From Dehalococcoidia bacterium (GTDB lineage Bacteria > Chloroflexota > Dehalococcoidia > Bin125), in contig JAJDYG010000021.1 of assembly GCA_022822855.1 (NCBI GenBank), positions 1 to 64,000 of the forward strand: DNA of 64,000 bases. Reading direction: 5' to 3'. The notes beneath the pieces were generated by a model. It saw nothing but the letters and a program-made list of their open reading frames with translations, had not been told where the DNA came from and did no database searches. Of the stretch, positions 34,022-41,911 are shown piece after piece; the first letter of the stretch is position 1; each line of letters begins with the position of its first letter. Position numbers and translations under genes: made by a program.

Positions 34022-34363
34022 TCAGTCTTCCACATCATCGAGTTCGTCGAGGTCGTACAGACGGGCCCTACCGGCAGCTAGGTCTTCGTCGAGCCTGCGC
34101 AGCACTTCGCTGAGATTCGCTTCGGCCTCAGGCGTGATCTCAGGGTCGTAACAGATGCCCACACCGGGATCAGGCTCCCACATCGGCACCCACGCGCGGC
34201 CCTGTGCGTCGATCATCCGACGCGCCAGACGCGATTCCGTCCACTCCCACCAGGGATGCTTGGCGCAGAACTCATCGAACGGCATCCCCTGGCGCCGCCT
34301 GATCTCGTCCATCGACGTGACGGGCTGAGGCTCCGCGTCGCCGTGAGTCTTCCTGAGGGCCAC
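34022..34363 (-). CDS. Putative antitoxin of the RelE-like pair
   Basis: A 113-residue protein starting at GTG 34361-34363 with AGGAGG 6 nt upstream. It is tryptophan-rich in the middle (PWWEWTESRL, WVPMWEPDP) and acidic at the C-terminus (LYDLDELDDVED), which could be the toxin-binding tail. No ribbon-helix-helix, Phd or HTH motif is obvious, so an unfamiliar antitoxin type is possible. Role is inferred only from being upstream and coupled to the toxin-like gene. TACCCT about 20 nt before the Shine-Dalgarno may be its -10 box. Confidence 0.55.
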   Translation of the reverse strand: MALRKTHGDAEPQPVTSMDEIRRRQGMPFDEFCAKHPWWEWTESRLARRMIDAQGRAWVPMWEPDPGVGICYDPEITPEAEANLSEVLRRLDEDLAAGRARLYDLDELDDVED

Positions 34364-34430
34364 GTGAGGCCTCCTGACTCAGTTCAGGGTATCGGCTTCC
34401 GCAGAGTCGGAGCTGCGCCATCGCGGCTAG

Positions 34431-34740
34431 GGCCTGTTCACACTTCTGTCCCCGCGGGATGATTCATATTGGTGTAAGCCGACGCGAGTCAGAACGGCCC
34501 ACGCCAAGCGCAATACGCCAAGCGATCGTCGCCCCGTGCTTGACACGGGGCCCAGAGCTCCCAAGTTCATGCGCGAGATGACCTTGGCCTCACCTCGATG
34601 CTCGCGCGTGAGTGCGCCCGCTCCACCGTTCAGCCAAGGACAACGGCGTTGCTGCTCCCAGGCGTCGAGGTCTGGGCCCCGTGTCAAGCACGGGGCAACG
34701 AACCCAAGCGGCATCGCGAACAACGTCTCCGTCTCGCGCA
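34431..34740. mobile_element. MITE-like repeat, copy C (core inverted)
   Basis: The left end GGCCTGTTCACACTT (34431-34445) and left arm match copy B (30391) in the same orientation. The 126-bp core (34551-34676), between palindromes 34532-34550 and 34677-34695, is inverted relative to copy B. The right arm looks like a degenerate left arm in reverse, and no right terminal repeat is visible. CTAG precedes the element, as at copy B. With the promoter of the next gene this fills the 474-bp gap. Confidence 0.65.
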
Positions 34741-34792
34741 ACGTCGTCCGCTGTCCGAGATCGCTGCGACGGGTGACGCTGCCAGTCTCTGG

Positions 34793-34798
34793 TACGCT
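34793..34798 (+). promoter_or_regulatory. Candidate -10 box of the di-iron protein gene
   Basis: TACGCT, 39 nt before ATG 34838. GTGACG at 34772-34777 could be a weak -35 element. Confidence 0.35.
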
Positions 34799-34837
34799 GA
34801 AACCGAACAACCGCGCCCCGCATGACAGGAAGCCAAC

Positions 34838-35872
34838 ATGGTCACCGCGATTGAGAACCCCGGCCTCAACCTGGACTGGTTGAATCTGGAAACCGATGAC
34901 GATTTCGAGATCACGACCGGTCGCAAGGGCGTCACCTTGCAGTCGATCAACCAGCAAATGGCCGGTGTTGAGGGTGTAGACCAGGCGGATTGGCGCTCCT
35001 TCGCTCCGCGCGGCATTGAGGCCGACCCGCGCTCGAACGCTCACGCCCGGCAGTACCGCGACAAGGGCGACGTCTGGTCCGAGTCGGCCATGCTGCTCTA
35101 CGAGGAAGCGCTGCAGCGCCAGTGGTCGTCGGCCCGCGACATTCCCTGGGAGACGATCGGCGATCAGCCCGACGACATCGAAAAGGCGATGTGCACCCTC
35201 TGCACATTCCTCACCCAGGTCGAGTTCATTGCCGGAGACGTTCCGGGACGCTTCCTTGAGACGGTTCACCCCGATTTCTTCGAGTCACAGCTCTTCCTCG
35301 GTACCCAGCTCATGGACGAAGCGCGTCACCTTGACGTGTTCCGCAAGCGCGTGTTGGTCAACGGCGGCGGCATGTCGCCGGCCGGCCTCGGCGCGGTCGG
35401 GCTGCTCGCCCTGGACGACTTCACCGAGATGACCGCGATCCTGCACCTCTTCGCCGAGGGCCTGGTCCAGTCGCTCTTCCGCATGGGCGAGCTGATCGGC
35501 CAGAACGAGGCCGAGAAGCGCATGTTCCGACTCTCCGCCCAGGACGAGTCGCGTCACCTCGCGTTCGGCGTCACCCACACCAAGTACACGGTCGAGACCC
35601 AGCCCTGGCGCAAGGAAGAACTGCACCACTACCTCGACATCAACGAGACCGTGCAGAACACGCAGGCCGGCCTGACCACCAACCCGATCACCGGTGAGGC
35701 GCTGGCCGTGCTCGCAGGCGGCGGGATCGAGCACCTCGACGAGGGCTACAACCTGGTCATGCTGATGCGCAAGAAGCAGATCAACGAGTACTACCACCGA
35801 CTCCAGGTGGTCGGACTCGGCGACCGCCTCGATCGCATGGCGCCAGAGCTGCGCGAACTGATCACCGTCTAG
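34838..35872 (+). CDS. Ferritin-like (R2/BMM-like) di-iron oxidase, ligand-complete subunit
   Basis: A 344-residue protein with the full class II di-iron signature in two matched halves: E129-x31-E161-x2-H164 (TQVEFIAG and MDEARH) and E207-x29-E237-x2-H240 (FAEGLV and QDESRH). This is the layout of ribonucleotide reductase R2, bacterial multicomponent monooxygenase alpha subunits and R2-like oxidases. Helix-rich throughout, cytosolic. AGGAAG precedes ATG 34838. The downstream gene is a ligand-deficient relative, so the two may form an alpha/beta complex. Substrate unknown; an O2-dependent oxidation is likely. Confidence 0.85.
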   Translation: MVTAIENPGLNLDWLNLETDDDFEITTGRKGVTLQSINQQMAGVEGVDQADWRSFAPRGIEADPRSNAHARQYRDKGDVWSESAMLLYEEALQRQWSSARDIPWETIGDQPDDIEKAMCTLCTFLTQVEFIAGDVPGRFLETVHPDFFESQLFLGTQLMDEARHLDVFRKRVLVNGGGMSPAGLGAVGLLALDDFTEMTAILHLFAEGLVQSLFRMGELIGQNEAEKRMFRLSAQDESRHLAFGVTHTKYTVETQPWRKEELHHYLDINETVQNTQAGLTTNPITGEALAVLAGGGIEHLDEGYNLVMLMRKKQINEYYHRLQVVGLGDRLDRMAPELRELITV

Positions 35873-35880
35873 AGCGAACA

Positions 35881-35990
35881 GGGCTTGGACATGGTTGGAC
35901 GGAACTGGACAGTTTTGGACACAGTTGGACAAATTTGGACAACATTGGACACGGCTGGACAGACCTGGACACCGTTGGACGCCTTTGGAC
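35881..35990 (+). repeat. Eleven-copy TGGAC array with exact 10-bp period
   Basis: TGGAC ends at 35890, 35900 and every 10 bp to 35990, eleven perfect copies. Most are TTGGACA followed by three variable bases. A degenerate copy (CGAAC) follows in phase at 35996-36000. It lies between the two di-iron-type genes. Spacing by one helical turn puts all units on the same DNA face, as for cooperative binding of a regulator. Confidence 0.9.
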
Positions 35991-36042
35991 GCTGCCGAAC
36001 CGCTCGGACGCCGTACAGCCTCAAACGCACGGGAACATTCTG

Positions 36043-37317
36043 ATGCCGACTCTTTCACCCGCCCAGAAAATGCGCGCGCAGGTTCGCGGCTGGTCCGCCG
36101 AACTGATCGAACGCGCCGAACAGTCCCCCGCTTCCGGTCGCCAGCTCGACAACATCCTCAACATCTCCATCGAGCCCGACCGCGTCGGCAAGTGGCTGGA
36201 CTTCGTCGAGAACGATCCTGAGCACCCGTTCGCTCAGGCGCAGTTCATCATGTTCGAGGACGGCGGCGAGACCGGCCTCAAGCCGACGGCGTCCGAGGAC
36301 GGCATGCGGCTCAGCGATGTCGACATCGGCTCCTACGGCCATGTGCCCGATATCTGGAACTACCGCAACGACCTCCCGCGCGGCACCAAGCCGGTGCCCG
36401 GCATGTACATGCCCGCCGGCTACGCGATCTACGACCGCGCCGAAGTCTGGGCCGAGGGCGTCGCCGACCTCTACGAGGACGCGATCCGCGACCGCTGGAT
36501 TCCGGCCACGGACCTCGACTGGGAGAACCGCGAAGAATTGTCACCCGAGGTCGAGCGCGCCACCGGCCAGATCTGCGCCGTCTACTCGACCTACGGCATC
36601 GCCGAGCAGAAGATCATCTCCAAGTGGCTCGAAGAGATCTCCTACGGATTCCACGAGGTCAAGCTCTTCCTCGCGACCCAGGTCTACGACGCCGGCCGCA
36701 AGGTCGAGTCGCTGCGTAAGCGCGCTCTGCACGGCCAGGGGATCATCGGCAAGGCCCCGCTCTCCGACGTGTCCGAGTCCTGGTACAACGCGCTGACCTT
36801 CACCGACATGATCATTGCGCTCGATGTCGTCTACAAGTCCTACGAACTGACGGCGTTCGAGTGCGCGACCGACTGGGCCCGGTCGGACTTCGACCGCGAC
36901 CTCTTCGCCCGGCTGGCCGAGGACAGCAAGCGCCATCTCGAGTACGGCCTCAAGCACCTTGAGTGGTACAACCGCTACGCCGAGCGCGCCGACCTCGAAC
37001 TGCCGATCTTCTTCATCAAGGCCGAGGGTGGATTGTCCTCCGAGCTCGCGCAGTCTCCGCTCGAGCGCGAGGCGCTGGCCGTGCTCTACGCCGATGGTGT
37101 TGAGCGTCTCGACGCCGGGGTCGAGGCATTGCGCAAACTGCGCGAGAAGCAGTACCACGACTACCTGCATCGCCTGCACGAGCATGGCTTCAACCGAATC
37201 GGCGAAACGGCCACGATCCTCGGTATGGTCACCCAGGATCCGCTGCTCAAGGCGCTCACCCCCGAGGCGCTGACCGAGGGCGCCGCCGCGGGCACGACCG
37301 CCACCGACCGCGACTAA
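36043..37317 (+). CDS. Ferritin-like di-iron paralog lacking metal ligands
   Basis: A 424-residue helical protein related to the upstream gene product: LFLATQVYDAGRKVESLRKR aligns with LFLGTQLMDEARHLDVFRKR, and LAEDSKRHLEYG with SAQDESRHLAFG. At ligand positions Glu161, His164 and Glu237 it has Ala217, Lys220 and Ser295; the first glutamates are also not matched, only His298 is kept. It should not bind a di-iron centre and resembles a structural beta subunit. ATG 36043 is chosen since upstream codons fall in the 10-bp array. The unconserved first 110 residues are an extra N-terminal region. Confidence 0.8.
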   Translation: MPTLSPAQKMRAQVRGWSAELIERAEQSPASGRQLDNILNISIEPDRVGKWLDFVENDPEHPFAQAQFIMFEDGGETGLKPTASEDGMRLSDVDIGSYGHVPDIWNYRNDLPRGTKPVPGMYMPAGYAIYDRAEVWAEGVADLYEDAIRDRWIPATDLDWENREELSPEVERATGQICAVYSTYGIAEQKIISKWLEEISYGFHEVKLFLATQVYDAGRKVESLRKRALHGQGIIGKAPLSDVSESWYNALTFTDMIIALDVVYKSYELTAFECATDWARSDFDRDLFARLAEDSKRHLEYGLKHLEWYNRYAERADLELPIFFIKAEGGLSSELAQSPLEREALAVLYADGVERLDAGVEALRKLREKQYHDYLHRLHEHGFNRIGETATILGMVTQDPLLKALTPEALTEGAAAGTTATDRD

Positions 37318-37357
37318 CCGGTCCGTCGATCCGGCAGCCTGCGTATCATTACCCACG

Positions 37358-37369
37358 TATCATTGCTTG
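37358..37369 (+). promoter_or_regulatory. Leaderless -10 box of alpha/beta hydrolase gene
   Basis: TATCAT (37358-37363) is 6 nt before GTG 37370. CGTATCATT occurs twice, at 37342 and 37356. Confidence 0.55.
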
Positions 37370-38164
37370 GTGACTGCGCCCGATATCGAGCTGAACTACG
37401 TCATCGACGGCCCGGCCGATGGTCGGCCTGTGCTGTTTGTTCACGGCATCCTGACCTGTCGCGCGCACTGGCTGCTGAATCTGCCCGCGTTCCACGAAGC
37501 CGGCTTCCGCAGCATCACGATCGATCTGTTCGGTCACGGCTCCTCGCCCGCTCCCGAGGACGAGGCGGCATATCATCCCGACCGCTACGTTGACCGCTTT
37601 GCCGCCCTGCGCCGGTTGGTCGAGGCGGAGCGCTGGTTCGTCGTCGGACAATCGTTGGGCGCAGCGTTGACATTGAACTACGCGATGTCGCGTCCCGACG
37701 AGGTGGTCGCCCACGTCGTCACCAACTCGCATTCCGCCTTTGGTGATCCCAATCGGATCGGCAACCCCGAGGCTGCGCGCGAGCGGGCCCAGATGATGAT
37801 CGACGGCGGGATCACGGCGGTGATGAAGCACCCGCTCAATCCCAGGCGGGCGCGCGCATTCAGCAACGAGCAGCGCGCGCAGTTCGATGACGCGATGCTG
37901 CTCAGCAACGCCGCAGGCATCGCGCGAACGATGCTGCACACGTCGCCTTACACGCCGCTCCGTCATCGACTGCCTGCGAATCCGGTCGATACCTTGTTGG
38001 TCGCCGGCGACCGAGAGGAAGCGTTCACCCCAGCCCGAGAATGGGTCGAGGAGCACGCAGCCAACTTCATGGTCGAGCGAGTATCAGCCACGCATGCCGT
38101 CAACATCAGCGCCGCTGACGAGTTCAATAGGATCGCCATAGAGTTTCTCAACAGGTACATGTAG
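37370..38164 (+). CDS. Alpha/beta hydrolase
   Basis: A 264-residue alpha/beta hydrolase. VLFVHGILTCRAHW is the oxyanion strand (HG), the nucleophile elbow is VGQSLGAAL with serine near residue 93, TLLVAGDREEAF carries the acid region and ATHAVN the histidine. GTG 37370 is preferred over TTG 37367 because of the upstream TATCAT at 6 nt spacing. It may hydrolyse esters or lactones arising from the oxygenases next door, but this is inference. A Kef antiporter gene follows 27 nt later. Confidence 0.88.
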   Translation: MTAPDIELNYVIDGPADGRPVLFVHGILTCRAHWLLNLPAFHEAGFRSITIDLFGHGSSPAPEDEAAYHPDRYVDRFAALRRLVEAERWFVVGQSLGAALTLNYAMSRPDEVVAHVVTNSHSAFGDPNRIGNPEAARERAQMMIDGGITAVMKHPLNPRRARAFSNEQRAQFDDAMLLSNAAGIARTMLHTSPYTPLRHRLPANPVDTLLVAGDREEAFTPAREWVEEHAANFMVERVSATHAVNISAADEFNRIAIEFLNRYM

Positions 38165-38191
38165 ACCGCAGGCGCGCAGAGAGGCTGAGCT

Positions 38192-40126
38192 GTGGAGGAA
38201 TCGCTGGATTTCACGCCGCTCCTGTTGGTCAGTGTCCTGGCGGTGGTGGTTCCCTTCGTCGCCTGGCGACTGACGGGCGGTCTGGTCCCCGCGGTCGTCG
38301 GTGAAGTCCTGGTCGGCATCCTGTTCGGTGAGCCCCTGCTCGGCATCATCACTCGCGACAACGAGTGGTTGACGTTCCTCGGTCTGTTCGGCTTCGCCTA
38401 CCTGATGTTTCTCTCCGGGCTGGAGATCAACCTCAGCCTGCTCGGCCAGTCTCCGGGCCGGCGTTGGTACATTCCCGGCGTTGCGCTGCGCCATCCGCTG
38501 ATTTCCGGCACAGTGCTCCTGGCGTTGGTCGTCGTGTTCACCTACGTCGCTTTGCACTTGATGAGCACGGTCGGGCTGATCACCTCAAGCCAGATTCCCA
38601 TGCTGCTGTTCATCCTGATCGCCACGGCGGTTGGTGTGATCGTGCCGGTGCTCAAGGATCGCCCGGATCTCGGACGGATGGGGCAATCGCTACTGGTCGG
38701 AGGATTTCTACTCGAGTTCGTCGCGATTGTCGGTGTCGGAGTGGTCGCGGCGCTTGAGCGGGAGGGAATCAGTTGGAAGATCTTCCTGATTCTCTCGGTT
38801 CCGGCCGCGCTCGTGCTGATGGTCTGGCTGTCCAGGTTCGGCAGCGGTCGGTTCCCGATCATTCCCAAGACGATGCACGAACTCGCCCAGACTTCTTCGC
38901 AGTTGAAGATCCGCGCATCGCTGGCCTTGCTCGTGATCTTCGTGGCGCTCTCACAGGTTGCCGGGACGGAAATGGTACTGGGAGCGTTCGTGGCGGGCCT
39001 GGCGGTCACCGTGGTCTCGCCGCGGCATGGCTCGTCGCTGCGCGGCAAGCTCGATGCCCTGGGCTACGGGTTCTTCGTGCCCATCTTTTTCATCCACGCC
39101 GGGGCGACGCTTGACCTCGGTGCGGTGTTCGACTCCGCGGACTCACTGATCCTGGTGCCGGTGCTGTTGCTGGTCGCGTTCGGCGCGAAGCTGGCGCCGT
39201 CGCTGCTGGGACTGGTCCCGGCCTGGGGGATTCGCCCGGGCCTGGCAGGTGGTTCGCTGTTGAGTGCGAACCTGTCGCTCGTCCTGGCGGCGGGCGCCAT
39301 TGCGGCTGACCTGGGAGTCATCGACGACGGGCTGCATGGCGCATTGTTGCTGATGGCGCTGTTGACGACAGTCCTGGCTCCGTTGATGTTCTCGACGATT
39401 GCCGGGCGCGCGCCCGATCAGGGGGATGGCCATACATTGATCGTCGGCGGCAACGATCTGGCCAAGACGCTGTCTGAACGGCTCATGGCCGGTGGACGCC
39501 GGGTGATCGTGCTGGATCCCGATCCGAATGCTGCGGCTCGATGGGACCCGCTTGGCGTCGAGAGCGTCGTCGGCGATCCGCTTGATGCTCTGACCCTGAT
39601 CAGCGTCCGGCTGCTGCAGACGGATGTGGCGGTGGTCGTCGACTCCGGCGACCCGGACCGAGTGATGGCCTACACCCGCTCGATGCGCCGCATTCACCCG
39701 ACGCTCCGCGTCGTGACCTGGACATCGGAGCACAACTCGCAGTTCGAACACCTCGATGTCGAGGCTCACTCGCTCTCGGACGTGACCGCCCTGGCGTTGG
39801 AAGAGGCGGTGCTGAGGCCCGGTCTGCACGCCGCTCGCAGTGATCCGGAATCGGGATTGGTCGAGGTGGAAGTGCTCAATCCAGCGTTCGACGGGCAGAC
39901 GCTGCGCGAGATCGACTTTGAGGGAGATGTACGGGTGTTGGTGGTGATGCGCGAGGGCGAGTCATCAGTGGCGACGGGCGACACATCGATCTTCATGCAC
40001 GATCGGCTGACGCTGGCCGGCGAACCGGCTGCCGTGGCCATGATGAGCGGCCGATTCCAACAGCGTGGCAGGCATCGCTGGCTGATCGACGTGCGAACGA
40101 CGAGCAGGTTCGAGCGAAAAATCTAG
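38192..40126 (+). CDS. Kef-type monovalent cation/H+ antiporter with RCK domain
   Basis: A 644-residue protein. Residues 1-400 form a 12-13 segment Na+/H+ exchanger (CPA2) domain; GLFGFAYLMFLSGLEIN is typical of KefB/KefC. Residues about 415-545 form a TrkA-N Rossmann domain (TLIVGGNDLAKTLSERLM, VIVLDPDPNA), and 555-640 a TrkA-C domain. Expected to exchange K+ or Na+ for protons under nucleotide or ligand control. GTG 38192. Its last 4 bp overlap the stop of the convergent ccdA-like gene. Confidence 0.9.
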   Translation: MEESLDFTPLLLVSVLAVVVPFVAWRLTGGLVPAVVGEVLVGILFGEPLLGIITRDNEWLTFLGLFGFAYLMFLSGLEINLSLLGQSPGRRWYIPGVALRHPLISGTVLLALVVVFTYVALHLMSTVGLITSSQIPMLLFILIATAVGVIVPVLKDRPDLGRMGQSLLVGGFLLEFVAIVGVGVVAALEREGISWKIFLILSVPAALVLMVWLSRFGSGRFPIIPKTMHELAQTSSQLKIRASLALLVIFVALSQVAGTEMVLGAFVAGLAVTVVSPRHGSSLRGKLDALGYGFFVPIFFIHAGATLDLGAVFDSADSLILVPVLLLVAFGAKLAPSLLGLVPAWGIRPGLAGGSLLSANLSLVLAAGAIAADLGVIDDGLHGALLLMALLTTVLAPLMFSTIAGRAPDQGDGHTLIVGGNDLAKTLSERLMAGGRRVIVLDPDPNAAARWDPLGVESVVGDPLDALTLISVRLLQTDVAVVVDSGDPDRVMAYTRSMRRIHPTLRVVTWTSEHNSQFEHLDVEAHSLSDVTALALEEAVLRPGLHAARSDPESGLVEVEVLNPAFDGQTLREIDFEGDVRVLVVMREGESSVATGDTSIFMHDRLTLAGEPAAVAMMSGRFQQRGRHRWLIDVRTTSRFERKI

Positions 40127-40965
40127 GCTGAGCGGATCGTCGCCTGCTCGGAGCCGATGCCGGCCAGGTGGCCGAGGTAGATCGGAACGAGCGGCAGCAC
40201 GCAGGGGCTGATGAAACTGACGAAGCCTCCGGCGAAGGCGATGGCGGCCGAACCGGCGTTGAGGTCAAGCATCTTGGTCGATGAGCCGTCCGAGCCCGCC
40301 AGGACGTCAACGCCGAAGCTGCCCAGGGCCTCGTTGAGCACGACGACGCGGTCGAGCGCGATCAGCATCCCGACGAAGACCAACAGCACGCCCGAGACGA
40401 CGCCGATCAGCGGCATCCAACGGTTGAGCTTGCGCAGGAACTGCGTCGAAGCGCCGAAGGTCGCGCCGACGATCAGGAACGGGATGCCGAGTCCGGCGGC
40501 GTAGCAGATCAAGAGGACGATGGCCTGCAGCAGGGAGGCCGAGTCGAGGGCGAGGACGAGGATGCCCGCGAGGATTGGTCCGACGCAAGGGGTCCAGCCA
40601 ACCGAGAAGGCGACCCCGACCACGACCGAGCGGCCGTAATCGGCCGCGGCGCGGGCGCGGGAGACGCCGGCGGCCGGGGTCGAAGAGGCGGACGGTCCAC
40701 CGGGTCCGCCGACCTGGAAACTGCGATAGAGCAGCGGGATGGTGATCACCTCGGCGAGGTGCAGGCCGAGGATGACGAGCAGGACCCCGGCGACGCGCTG
40801 GAACCAGATCAGTTCGTCCTGGAAGGCGGAGCCGAGCGCCCCGAGCAGCGCGCCGAGGGCGACGAAGACGACGCTGAAGCCGAGCACGAACGAGGCGGCG
40901 TGCAGGAACACGACGCGCCTGGCGGTGGTCTGTCCTGGGTCTACAGCCCCGGTTGCGATTGCCAT
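40123..40965 (-). CDS. ccdA: CcdA/DsbD-type thiol-disulfide transporter, circularly permuted
   Basis: A 280-residue membrane protein with six hydrophobic segments and both family cysteine sites: GWTPCVGPI near residue 112 and SPCVLPLVP near 260. In ordinary CcdA the SPCVLPLVP segment is the first transmembrane helix. Here the protein begins with the usual second helix (VFLHAASFVLGFSVVF) and the first helix (GGFVSFISPCVLPLVP) is at the C-terminus after a long linker. Reading frame is continuous. ATG 40963-40965 has TACACT 6 nt upstream. CcdA passes electrons across the membrane to thioredoxin-like proteins. Confidence 0.85.
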   Translation of the reverse strand: MAIATGAVDPGQTTARRVVFLHAASFVLGFSVVFVALGALLGALGSAFQDELIWFQRVAGVLLVILGLHLAEVITIPLLYRSFQVGGPGGPSASSTPAAGVSRARAAADYGRSVVVGVAFSVGWTPCVGPILAGILVLALDSASLLQAIVLLICYAAGLGIPFLIVGATFGASTQFLRKLNRWMPLIGVVSGVLLVFVGMLIALDRVVVLNEALGSFGVDVLAGSDGSSTKMLDLNAGSAAIAFAGGFVSFISPCVLPLVPIYLGHLAGIGSEQATIRSA

Positions 40966-40977
40966 GTCGTCAGTGTA
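40966..40977 (-). promoter_or_regulatory. Leaderless -10 box of ccdA-like gene
   Basis: TACACT (40972-40977, minus strand) is 6 nt before ATG 40965. This supports the N-terminus used for the permuted protein. Confidence 0.55.
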
Positions 40978-41020
40978 TGCCAACTCTGCTGCGTCAACAG
41001 CCGTTCACTCTCGGCCGCGT

Positions 41021-41899
41021 TCAGTGAGCGACCCCTGCGTCCTCTTCGGCCGAGAGCAAGGTGGCCATGACCGATTTCATCCCGTAGCCGCGGTTCTTGG
41101 CGCGATTGAGCATGTCGCTGGCGGCGGAGGCCAGCGGCGAGGGAATGCCCTGCTCGCGTGCGACCTGGACCGCGAGCGAGACATCCTTGGCCGCCCACTG
41201 GAGGAAGAACGAGGCGTCGTCGAAGTCTCGCTCGAGGAGCGTGGGCATATTGCGGACGTAATTCTGAGCCGAGGCGACGCTCATCACCTCGTAGGCCTTC
41301 TGGGCGTCCAGGCCTGCGGCTTCGGCGATCACGGTGGCCTCGATCAAGAGCTGGATTGAGCTGATGCTGACCATGTTGTTGGTGATCTTGGTCAATGCGC
41401 CCATGCCGAGTTCGCCCATGTGGAAGACATTGCTGCCGATGCATTCGAGCACCGGCTTGTACTTGTCGAAGGAGGCCTCGTCTCCTCCGACCATGACGGC
41501 GAGGGTGGCATCGATGGCGCCCTGGACGCCGTTGGAGACAGGCGAGTCGAGGAAGGTGACGCCCTGCTCGGCGGCGCGCTCGGCGAGCAGCTTGACCGTC
41601 GAGGGGAGGTTGGTGGAGAGGTCGAAGCAGACCAACCCGGGCTCCGCGCCTTCGAGGATGCCGTCGGCGCCGCGGAGGACGGCAGTGACTTCTGGCGGGC
41701 CCGGCAGAGAGGTGAGAACGACCTCGGACTGTGCGGCAACCTGGGCCGGCGATTCCGCCCAGATCGCGCCGAGCTCGATCAGGTTGGCGGCGTGTTCCTC
41801 GACGAGGTCGTTGACGACGACCCGGTGTCCGCCCTTGAGCACGTTCGCGCACATCGGGTTGCCAATCTTACCCACGCCGATGAAGCCAACGTCTGACAT
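41021..41899 (-). CDS. 3-hydroxyisobutyrate dehydrogenase-family oxidoreductase
   Basis: A 292-residue beta-hydroxyacid dehydrogenase. GFIGVGKIGNPMCANVL is the Rossmann start, DSPVSNGVQGA (DAPVSGG-like) the substrate loop, and ALTKITNNMVSISS holds the catalytic lysine region (usually GxxxKxxxN). The loop after strand 2 (VVNDLVEE) suggests NAD+ or NADP+ is open. AAAGGAG precedes ATG 41897-41899. It starts 12 nt after the stop of the PaREP1-like gene. Confidence 0.9.
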   Translation of the reverse strand: MSDVGFIGVGKIGNPMCANVLKGGHRVVVNDLVEEHAANLIELGAIWAESPAQVAAQSEVVLTSLPGPPEVTAVLRGADGILEGAEPGLVCFDLSTNLPSTVKLLAERAAEQGVTFLDSPVSNGVQGAIDATLAVMVGGDEASFDKYKPVLECIGSNVFHMGELGMGALTKITNNMVSISSIQLLIEATVIAEAAGLDAQKAYEVMSVASAQNYVRNMPTLLERDFDDASFFLQWAAKDVSLAVQVAREQGIPSPLASAASDMLNRAKNRGYGMKSVMATLLSAEEDAGVAH

Positions 41900-41911
41900 G
41901 CGGTGCTCCTT

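Noticed and set aside
35881-36000. CRISPR-like array
   Set aside because: The units are 10 bp with a 5-bp core, far too short for CRISPR repeats and spacers, and no cas genes are nearby.
35935-36042. Using the longer N-terminus of the second di-iron-family protein
   Set aside because: These codons lie in the 10-bp-period array, which does not keep a codon period and gives an unconserved peptide.
34838-37317. Calling the pair ribonucleotide reductase subunits
   Set aside because: No R1 gene is nearby and the second protein lacks the metal ligands; similarity is at the superfamily level only.
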